Below, in pieces: positions 1 through 5,704 of a stretch of DNA of 6,247 nucleotides (the first letter of the stretch is position 1; every line of letters starts with the position of its first letter). Location: NCBI GenBank assembly GCA_903925705.1, contig CAIYGJ010000193.1:1-6247 (forward strand), read 5' to 3'. A model generated the notes under the pieces. That model did no database searches. It saw only the letters and a program-made list of their open reading frames with translations, and was not told the DNA's origin. The DNA is from an uncultured Actinomycetes bacterium (GTDB lineage Bacteria > Actinomycetota > Actinomycetes > S36-B12 > UBA5976). Made by a program: the position numbers and the translations under genes.

Positions 1-122
1 AGCGCGTCGTAGCCAGTTAAATACCTAAGGTCTGCGCCGGGTGTCACGAAGATTACATCATGATCTGTCTTGGCTAAACGCGAGGCCACGCTTGCAATAC
101 GTTTCTTATGCATGTCCGACAT
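1..122 (-). CDS. M24-family dipeptidase (Xaa-Pro type), N-terminal fragment
   Basis: The reading frame starts with ATG at 120-122 and runs off the window edge after 40 complete codons, so only the N-terminus is visible. Residues 27-38 read TPGADLRYLTGY. This is a hallmark of the creatinase-type N-terminal domain found in M24B metallopeptidases such as Xaa-Pro dipeptidases, PepQ, and the mycobacterial PepE. By family knowledge these cytoplasmic enzymes cleave dipeptides with a C-terminal proline using a two-metal centre. The catalytic domain lies outside the window, so activity cannot be judged. The start lies 4 bases after the exonuclease stop, which suggests the same operon. No strong Shine-Dalgarno is seen. 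A second ATG three codons later (111-113) is an alternative start. M. tuberculosis has a dipeptidase gene at the equivalent place, which supports the call. Confidence 0.85.
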   Translation of the reverse strand, partial: MSDMHKKRIASVASRLAKTDHDVIFVTPGADLRYLTGYDA

Positions 123-126
123 GAAC

Positions 127-1089
127 CTAGACTACCCACTCGATGTTTAGAGTCTTGAGAAATCTCTTTACCTGACGTTCGATCCCCCAGGCATCAGTGA
201 GCTCTAAAAGGCTCTCGGAGTCTCTAACTTGTTTTGGACAACTCAAATTCTTAGGTAGTTTTGCAGTGGTCTTTACTCGTACTACCTTGCCAGCCGCTTT
301 CATGTAAGCCTGGCTCTCTAACAAATTCCGCCGCACAGCTGGGGCCAACGTAACTTCTGGACTTTTAGCAGCCGAAATCAAGCCAGTCACATCCTGGTGT
401 TCGAGAATCAATTTCGCGGCTGTTTTTTCGCCAATTCCTTTTACGCCTGGCAACCCATCGGACGGGTCGCCGCGTAACATCGAGAAATCAGCATATTGAG
501 CTCCGTTAACTCCATAACGTTCTACAAGGTAGGCGTCGTTAACGATCTCAAGCTTTTTCACGCCTTTGGTTATTGAGACAACGCGAACATCAGTTTTGTC
601 GCTAACTAACTGGAATAGATCTCGGTCTCCCGTTACTACATCGCAAGGTGCTTTGGCCTTTTCTACCAAGGCACCCAGAACATCATCAGCTTCGTGACCA
701 ATCTGTCCAATTCGTGGAAGACCAATTGCATCCAGGATCATGGAGATCGCGCCAATTTGTGGTGACAAAGCATCAGGAATCACTTCGAACGCCGCATCAA
801 GTTGGTCTGAAACTTCTTCGTCAACACGATGCAACTTGTAGCTGGGTATCAAGTCCACTCGCCATTGCGGGCGCCAATCGTCATCCCACGCAAAAACAAC
901 TTGATCAGGTGGAAATTGCTTTGCGATTGCGCTAACCATGTCGAGAAAGCCGCGTACCGCTCCGGAAGGCGTACCATCTGGTGCAGTGATGCTTTCTGGA
1001 ACTGCAAAGAATGCTCGATAGTAAAGTGTGGCCGTGTCGAAGTAAAGGTTTCGAGTCGAGACTTCTGCTCTATCAGCGGCTTTTACCAT
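127..1089 (-). CDS. Stand-alone 5'-3' exonuclease / flap endonuclease domain protein
   Basis: This 320-residue cytoplasmic protein has the 5'-3' exonuclease domain found at the N-terminus of DNA polymerase I, but no polymerase part. The metal-binding acidic residues of the family are all visible: D18 in FDTATLYYRAFF, the D69-D71 run in FAWDDDWRP, E133/D135/D136 in HEADDVLG, D155 and D157 in TGDRDLFQL, and D208/D211 in GDPSDGLPGVKGIG. The last motif opens the helix-three-turn-helix DNA-binding element at about 207-230. PSYKLHR at 82-88 matches the helical arch basic motif. The family removes RNA primers or 5' flaps in replication and repair, so an active enzyme is expected. The start is set by a good Shine-Dalgarno (GAGGAA, 7 bases upstream) inside the end of helY, and the gene overlaps helY by 7 bases. 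The first 13 residues precede the conserved domain. M. tuberculosis has a homologue (Rv2090) in the same neighbourhood. Its role beside polymerase I is not settled by sequence. Confidence 0.95.
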   Translation of the reverse strand: MVKAADRAEVSTRNLYFDTATLYYRAFFAVPESITAPDGTPSGAVRGFLDMVSAIAKQFPPDQVVFAWDDDWRPQWRVDLIPSYKLHRVDEEVSDQLDAAFEVIPDALSPQIGAISMILDAIGLPRIGQIGHEADDVLGALVEKAKAPCDVVTGDRDLFQLVSDKTDVRVVSITKGVKKLEIVNDAYLVERYGVNGAQYADFSMLRGDPSDGLPGVKGIGEKTAAKLILEHQDVTGLISAAKSPEVTLAPAVRRNLLESQAYMKAAGKVVRVKTTAKLPKNLSCPKQVRDSESLLELTDAWGIERQVKRFLKTLNIEWVV

Positions 1090-3782
1090 GCGACTATTCC
1101 TCGATTAACTAAGTCACTTGATGCGCGCGCTGCACTTGCTACCTTCGGATCCTCACTCGCAAGTGAAATCTGTCCCAACAAATCAATTACTTGCTTACTC
1201 CACCTGACAAAATCTCCAGCTTGCAAATCCGAGTTGCGCAGGACTCGAGAAATTGATTGACCCCTAGCCCACTTCAGTGTTAGCCATACAAATCCAGGAT
1301 CCATGTCACGCAAACTATCCATACGATGTTGCGTCTCGATTTCTTTAAGCTCGCCCCATTTGTAAACCATCTCAGTTAGCGCAATGCCTAAGCTGCCATC
1401 GGGGATGTTCTGAGAATCACGATCGTCATCTCGTCTCGATTCGTAAACCAAGGTGCTGACCGCGCTAGCCATCTGTTCTGGGGTCAGTTCGTTCCAGACA
1501 CCACTGCGCAGACATTCAGCAGCAAGAAGGTCTAGCTCACAATAGATTCTGCCTAAAATGGCACCGGCCTCAGTAACAACGTGATTTGAATCCTGACGTT
1601 CAAGGTATTTGAGTTCAGTTAATACGTCGCAGATACGATCAAATTCCTTCGCAATTGAACTGGTTCTATTTGCTACTCGCGATTCCAGTTTTTCAATTTC
1701 CCGCTGTGTGGAATAGATACGCTCATGCCAACGCACATGTTCTTCACGGTCGCTGCACCCATGACATGAATGCGCTCGAATGGCCTTCCTGAGTCGCGAC
1801 ACCTCAACATCTGCTTGAGATTCGCTATGGGAGGCTCGCTCAATACGTGGTGCATTTCTAGATATGTCTGCGATTTGGTCAACTAGCCAATTCCGGGTTT
1901 TTGGCGATCGAGAATCAAACGTTGCTGGAATTCGAATTCGGCCGATCACACGACCTTGATCACCGACATCGGTGTACCCGAGTCGCTTAACCACACGAGA
2001 CTGAGACATAACTCTTGGTCGAGGGTCATCCGCATCACGTGCTTCATCCAGTACAACGTACAGCGTGCTGGAGCGTCTATCCGAATCAACTACGATCACA
2101 TCTCCACGTTCAACTTCGTTTAGAAAATTCGTTGCTGCGTGACGACGCTCGCGCACTCCATCGCGCTTAGTATCTTTTTCCAAATTTGAAAGCTGACGTC
2201 GCAAACTCATGTAACTTGCAAAGTCTCCTAGATGGCACTCCATTGCTTCCTGATAGCCATCAATCGCAGATTCATTTCTACGCATTTGTGTCGCCAGGCC
2301 AACTACGGAGTTGTCAGCCTGAAATTGGGCAAACGATGATTCCAGCAATTCTCTGGCTCGATGTGTGCCAAATTTTCCAATCAAATTTATAGCCATGTTG
2401 TACGAAGGCTTGAAACTAGATTTCAGCGGATAAGTTCTCGTACTTGCAAGACCAGCCAATGAATCGGGATCCAGTTCGTTGTGCCACACAACGATGGCGT
2501 GACCTTCAACGTCGATTCCCCTTCGACCTGCACGCCCTGTCAATTGGGTGTATTCCCCCGCTGTAACTGGCGCGTGGACAGAGCCATTCCATTTAGTCAG
2601 TTTCTCTAGTACAACACTTCTAGCTGGCATGTTTATTCCTAGGGCCAGAGTTTCGGTTGCAAACACCACTTTGACTAAACCCTCTTGAAAGAGCTGCTCC
2701 ACAACTACTTTAAAAGCAGGTAGCAAGCCTGCATGGTGCGCTGCAATACCTTTTTCTAGACCTTCACACCACGAGGCGAAGCCAAGCACTCGAAGCTCCT
2801 CCGAACTTGCATCGGGAAAGTGCGCGTCCACAACACCACGGATTAGCAACTGTTCCTCGGGGGTAGTTACCCGCAATCCACCTGCAAGACATTGAGCAAC
2901 TGCATCGTCACACGCAGCGCGTGAAAAAATAAACGTGATACTAGGTAACAAGCCAGCTCGATCAAGTTCTTCAATTACTTCAACGCGTGATGGTGTGTAT
3001 CGACTTCTAAACCGACTACCTCTGCCATATCCATGGCGAGATTGCTGCCGATCATTGCGGGCAATTCTCTTCAACTCAGGACTTACAACAGTTTTGGCCT
3101 TGTCTGCGAAAAGGTCATGGAGTTCGTACCCGACCATCACATGCTGGTGCAGCGGGATGGGCCTATGTTCTTCGACAATAACTTCGGTTTTTCCTCGAAC
3201 GGTTCGAAGCCAATCGCCAAACTCTTCAGCGTTACTCACGGTTGCAGAAAGCGCCACAACTGAAACTGATTCAGATAAGTGAATAATGACTTCTTCCCAA
3301 ACCGCACCACGTGATCTATCGGCCAAGTAATGGACTTCATCCATGACGACGTGACTAAGTCCAGTTAAACCACTTGACCCTTCGTAAAGCATGTTTCGAA
3401 GCACTTCGGTTGTCATAACAACGATAGGTGCGTCGCCATTGATTGAACTGTCTCCCGTCAACAACCCAACGTTTTCCGTACCATAGAACTCCACAAACTC
3501 GTTGAATTTTTGATTTGAGAGTGCCTTAATCGGGGTCGTGTAGAAACAACGAGATTGCTTGGATAACGCTGTGTAAACCGCGAACTGACCAACAACTGTT
3601 TTTCCAGCGCTAGTCGGCGCTGCAACCAGAACGCCTGATCCTGCATCGATCGCGCGGCATGCTTGCAGTTGAAAGTCGTCTAATACAAACTTCAAAGATT
3701 CTTGAAATGAGCCTAGGAGCCCCTGCGAATCTTTAGATCGGGACTTCGACGCCGCATATCTCTGTGCCGGCGAATTCGTCAT
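1083..3782 (-). CDS. helY: HelY-type DEAD/DEAH-box helicase (Ski2/Mtr4-like superfamily 2)
   Basis: An 899-residue ATP-dependent nucleic-acid helicase, close to the length of mycobacterial HelY. Visible motifs in order are FQLQACRAI at 37-45 (Q-motif-like), APTSAGKT at 55-62 (Walker A), TTPIKALSNQK at 82-92 (Ia), DEVH at 148-151 (Walker B), SAT at 179-181 (III), HHAGLLP at 349-355 (IV region) and QLTGRAGRRG at 413-422 (VI). An Arg-rich linker lies at about 240-266. Residues about 550-625 look like the beta-rich part of the Mtr4 arch (RGDVIVVD onward). A Cys/His cluster sits at 671-686, and the C-terminal 730-890 fits a DSHCT helical domain. Relatives unwind structured RNA for degradation or maturation, and the in vivo substrate in actinobacteria is not settled. 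The ATG is preceded immediately by an in-frame TGA two codons upstream, so no earlier start is possible. No clean Shine-Dalgarno is seen. The gap to the lipid kinase stop is 9 bases, suggesting translational coupling. Confidence 0.95.
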   Translation of the reverse strand: MTNSPAQRYAASKSRSKDSQGLLGSFQESLKFVLDDFQLQACRAIDAGSGVLVAAPTSAGKTVVGQFAVYTALSKQSRCFYTTPIKALSNQKFNEFVEFYGTENVGLLTGDSSINGDAPIVVMTTEVLRNMLYEGSSGLTGLSHVVMDEVHYLADRSRGAVWEEVIIHLSESVSVVALSATVSNAEEFGDWLRTVRGKTEVIVEEHRPIPLHQHVMVGYELHDLFADKAKTVVSPELKRIARNDRQQSRHGYGRGSRFRSRYTPSRVEVIEELDRAGLLPSITFIFSRAACDDAVAQCLAGGLRVTTPEEQLLIRGVVDAHFPDASSEELRVLGFASWCEGLEKGIAAHHAGLLPAFKVVVEQLFQEGLVKVVFATETLALGINMPARSVVLEKLTKWNGSVHAPVTAGEYTQLTGRAGRRGIDVEGHAIVVWHNELDPDSLAGLASTRTYPLKSSFKPSYNMAINLIGKFGTHRARELLESSFAQFQADNSVVGLATQMRRNESAIDGYQEAMECHLGDFASYMSLRRQLSNLEKDTKRDGVRERRHAATNFLNEVERGDVIVVDSDRRSSTLYVVLDEARDADDPRPRVMSQSRVVKRLGYTDVGDQGRVIGRIRIPATFDSRSPKTRNWLVDQIADISRNAPRIERASHSESQADVEVSRLRKAIRAHSCHGCSDREEHVRWHERIYSTQREIEKLESRVANRTSSIAKEFDRICDVLTELKYLERQDSNHVVTEAGAILGRIYCELDLLAAECLRSGVWNELTPEQMASAVSTLVYESRRDDDRDSQNIPDGSLGIALTEMVYKWGELKEIETQHRMDSLRDMDPGFVWLTLKWARGQSISRVLRNSDLQAGDFVRWSKQVIDLLGQISLASEDPKVASAARASSDLVNRGIVAW
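1097..1102 (-). promoter_or_regulatory. Shine-Dalgarno for the exonuclease, inside helY
   Basis: On the minus strand the sequence GAGGAA ends 7 bases before the exonuclease ATG. It lies within the last codons of helY, whose stop codon overlaps the exonuclease start. It fixes the exonuclease start and allows both re-initiation by ribosomes finishing helY and independent initiation. Confidence 0.8.
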
Positions 3783-3791
3783 ATCTCAAGG

Positions 3792-4676
3792 TTACGGTGT
3801 CTGAGTTGGTTGAGCCTGCCACACACGCATGGCACCTGGATGCAAGGTGATCACGACTGGGCCATGCCCGACCTTTTCACCATCGGCGTAGACCGGAAAT
3901 TCATCTCCACCAATTTCAATGTTCTGAGCCGAGCTCTGAGTAACTTGCCTGTGCTTAGTGTGACCACCCCAAAATACCTTCGGCAAAACTCGCACCAAGA
4001 GTCGCCGCGACACTTCGTCTACATACGTAACTTCAAAGTGCTGATCAAAGGCATTTGCAGTCGGACACATCCTTAGTCCACCGCCATATGAGGAAGTATT
4101 GCCCACAGCGATCAAAGTGAAGCGTCCGGCCTGATGTTCACCACCATTAGTTGAGACCATAAATTCACGAGAATTCAACTCGACCAGCTCCACAGCCAGG
4201 GCGACTAGGTATTTAAGAGTGCCAGCCGGGCCACGGTAAGTATTCGCTCTTTCGTTTACTTGGGCATCAAAACCACATGACGCTATGCCAGCAAACCTAA
4301 TAATGGATCCGTCAGTGAGTTCAATGGTTCCCATGTCCATGCTGACTGGTACGTGGTTGTTCAACGCGGAATATGCGTGCGCGGGCTTCTTGATGCCCAA
4401 ATAGCGAGCTAAGTCATTTCCAGTACCCAGTGGAATCACAGCGAGTGGAACGGCCAAATCTGGAATTGAATTAAGCGCCAGATGAAACGTTCCGTCACCA
4501 CCACATGCAACAACTGTGAGATCGGAATCTAAGTTACGTAACTCAGAGATTTCTGCCCTAAGTGATGCAGCGTCATTGCCGCTGAGAATTACTGGATCTA
4601 GATGCGATAACTCATCAAATACTTTTTCGAACCGCTTGGATCCAAGTAATTTAGGTTTTACGACTAAAGCAATCAT
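3792..4676 (-). CDS. Diacylglycerol kinase-family lipid kinase (DgkB/YegS-like)
   Basis: A 294-residue member of the soluble bacterial lipid kinase family, which phosphorylates diacylglycerol or related lipids at the inner face of the membrane with ATP. The visible signature is GGDGT at 59-63 (nucleotide-binding loop), PLGTGNDLAR at 82-91, CGFDAQV at 134-140, GNTSSYGGGLRMCPTA at 192-207, and YADGE at 263-267, which contains the Asp/Glu pair expected at the catalytic site. I chose the ATG at 4674-4676 because the family normally begins with a beta strand like its MIALVVKPK. This leaves a 10-base gap after tatC. An in-frame ATG at 4719-4721 would add 15 residues and overlap tatC by 35 bases, and neither start has a strong Shine-Dalgarno. 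There is no transmembrane segment. The substrate (diacylglycerol for phosphatidate recycling, or another lipid) cannot be read from the sequence. Its place between tatC and helY suggests co-expression only. Confidence 0.9.
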   Translation of the reverse strand: MIALVVKPKLLGSKRFEKVFDELSHLDPVILSGNDAASLRAEISELRNLDSDLTVVACGGDGTFHLALNSIPDLAVPLAVIPLGTGNDLARYLGIKKPAHAYSALNNHVPVSMDMGTIELTDGSIIRFAGIASCGFDAQVNERANTYRGPAGTLKYLVALAVELVELNSREFMVSTNGGEHQAGRFTLIAVGNTSSYGGGLRMCPTANAFDQHFEVTYVDEVSRRLLVRVLPKVFWGGHTKHRQVTQSSAQNIEIGGDEFPVYADGEKVGHGPVVITLHPGAMRVWQAQPTQTP

Positions 4677-4686
4677 GCGGATTTGC

Positions 4687-5457
4687 CTAACTAACTTCAG
4701 CCGCGCGCTCTCGGCGGCCATCGTTGATCAACGCGATACCAACAGCCAGAAAACTTAAACAGATCATCGGAAGCGCAACAAACGTCATAGCAAGTGGATC
4801 GCCGTTAGGAGTTGCTACAGCGCCAAACACGAAGCTTCCCAAGATTAACCAACGCCAGGCTGATTTAAGGCGTTCGCCTGAGAGGATTCCAGCGAAGTTA
4901 AGTGTCGCAAGAATTAGTGGAAGCAAGAAACCGATTCCAAAGAACAAAGTCAAATGAAGAAAGAAACTCAGATAGCTCTCAACGCTAGTTACATTCTGGA
5001 CATCAGTTGGCGTGAATTCAAAAAGGATGCCCAGCATTCTTGGCATCACGTAATACGCAAGCAATACGCCACACGAAAAAAGCGGGACGGCGATAGCTGT
5101 AAACACATAAGCCCACTTGCGCTCATTTCGCTTTAACCCAGGGGAAATAAATCTCCAAAGTTGGTAAAGCCAAATCGGACTGGAGAGAACAAATGCTGCT
5201 GCAAGACAGACCCTTAGTTGAATAGAAAAGCCACTGGTAACTCCAGTCAGTGCCAAAATTGCGCTCGAGCCATCACCTTGAACAGCGTCATACGGAGCCC
5301 GGATGACGGAAAAGATGTCGGAAAATTGATTCCAAACGGCAACAGTGCAAATAATCAAGGCCAGTGCGCTTCTAATGAGTCGCTTGCGGAGTTCACGAAA
5401 ATGCTCAGCTAGGGTCATTGCGCCCTGTATTGTGTCTTCAGTTGAGGCTTGCGCCAT
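4687..5457 (-). CDS. tatC: Sec-independent (twin-arginine) protein translocase subunit TatC
   Basis: A 256-residue inner-membrane protein that recognises twin-arginine signal peptides and nucleates the Tat export pore for folded proteins. Six hydrophobic segments are visible at about 27-45, 76-98, 115-137, 161-186, 199-214 and 220-244. Family landmarks are the cytoplasmic N-terminal helix with HFRELRKRL at 19-27 (E22 matches the conserved signal-peptide-binding Glu), SPGLKRNERK at 105-114 (E112 matches the conserved loop Glu), and ATPNGDPLAM at 215-224 near the last segment. The chosen ATG is 5 bases after the tatA stop, with no Shine-Dalgarno. A second in-frame ATG at 5416-5418 (residue 14, just before TLAEHF) has a short AGGG 4 bases upstream and is a real alternative. 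The short N-terminal extension resembles that of other actinobacterial TatC proteins, so I kept the longer form. The C-terminus is charged and cytoplasmic. Confidence 0.95.
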   Translation of the reverse strand: MAQASTEDTIQGAMTLAEHFRELRKRLIRSALALIICTVAVWNQFSDIFSVIRAPYDAVQGDGSSAILALTGVTSGFSIQLRVCLAAAFVLSSPIWLYQLWRFISPGLKRNERKWAYVFTAIAVPLFSCGVLLAYYVMPRMLGILFEFTPTDVQNVTSVESYLSFFLHLTLFFGIGFLLPLILATLNFAGILSGERLKSAWRWLILGSFVFGAVATPNGDPLAMTFVALPMICLSFLAVGIALINDGRRERAAEVS

Positions 5458-5462
5458 AGGAA

Positions 5463-5642
5463 TTAACTAATCTTGTCGGAGTCTTTAGATTCTGGATTCT
5501 TGTCAGGTTCCATTTCAGACTTAAACGCCTTGATCGATTTTCCTACGCTCTTTGCAGCATCTGGAAGTCGTCGGGCCCCGAACAAAACAATGACGAGTAA
5601 CAACAAAATGATCGCAGCAGGTGAATCAAATAGGGCTCTCAT
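5463..5642 (-). CDS. tatA: Sec-independent protein translocase subunit TatA
   Basis: A 59-residue protein that oligomerises with TatC to let folded twin-arginine substrates cross the membrane. It has the classic layout: a very short N-terminus with an acidic D6, a hydrophobic helix at about 8-22 (PAAIILLLLVIVLFG), the FG hinge at 21-22, an amphipathic helix at about 24-42 (ARRLPDAAKSVGKSIKAFKS), and a short charged tail rich in Asp, Glu and Lys. It sits at the low end of the family's length range because the tail is short. The start is supported by a strong Shine-Dalgarno (AAGGAG, 5 bases upstream). Its stop lies 5 bases before the tatC ATG, so the two are almost certainly co-translated. A 60-codon reading frame on the opposite strand over the same bases is a shadow. 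No tatB-like gene is next to it; in many actinobacteria tatB lies elsewhere. Confidence 0.96.
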   Translation of the reverse strand: MRALFDSPAAIILLLLVIVLFGARRLPDAAKSVGKSIKAFKSEMEPDKNPESKDSDKIS

Positions 5643-5647
5643 AATGT

Positions 5648-5653
5648 CTCCTT
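5648..5653 (-). promoter_or_regulatory. tatA: Shine-Dalgarno for tatA
   Basis: The minus strand reads AAGGAG five bases before the tatA ATG. It is the best ribosome binding site in the window. It fits tatA being the first gene after the only real spacer, which may need independent initiation, while tatC, the kinase and helY rely on close coupling. Confidence 0.85.
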
Positions 5654-5656
5654 AGT

Positions 5657-5669
5657 GTTGTAGGACAAC
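5657..5669. repeat. Small inverted repeat in the pafC-tatA spacer
   Basis: The 13 bases GTTGTAGGACAAC form a perfect 5-base stem with a 3-base loop, 3 bases upstream of the tatA Shine-Dalgarno. There is no T-run after it on the minus strand, so it is not an intrinsic terminator. It could be a weak hairpin near the ribosome binding site, a protein-binding half-site pair, or chance. The rest of the 62-base spacer (5643-5704) shows no convincing promoter hexamers. A 7-base direct repeat, CTTAGTG, occurs at 5651-5657 and 5694-5700 and is probably chance. Confidence 0.3.
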
Positions 5670-5704
5670 GGTATCGCATCAATCCCCCAAATACTTAGTG
5701 ACTG

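Noticed and set aside
127..1089. Exonuclease as a truncated DNA polymerase I
   Set aside because: The reading frame is complete, well spaced between neighbours and has its own ribosome binding site; stand-alone homologues in the same context are known.
648..1260. Plus-strand open frames opposite the exonuclease and the end of helY
   Set aside because: They lie antisense to two genes with complete catalytic motifs, have no recognisable domain and arise from the composition of the coding strand.
2186..3282. Plus-strand open frames and an extra minus-strand frame within helY
   Set aside because: They are in other frames of a continuous helicase gene whose motifs run uninterrupted from Walker A to the C-terminal domain.
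5473..5655. 60-codon plus-strand open frame
   Set aside because: It is antisense to tatA, which has a strong Shine-Dalgarno and the full TatA layout on the minus strand.
5657..5669. Intrinsic terminator after pafC
   Set aside because: The stem is only 5 bases and is not followed by a run of T on the minus strand.
5643..5704. PafBC-type damage promoter (RecA-independent consensus) upstream of tatA
   Set aside because: The minus strand has TTGTC, but the following bases and the spacing to a -10-like element do not fit the mycobacterial motif as I recall it.
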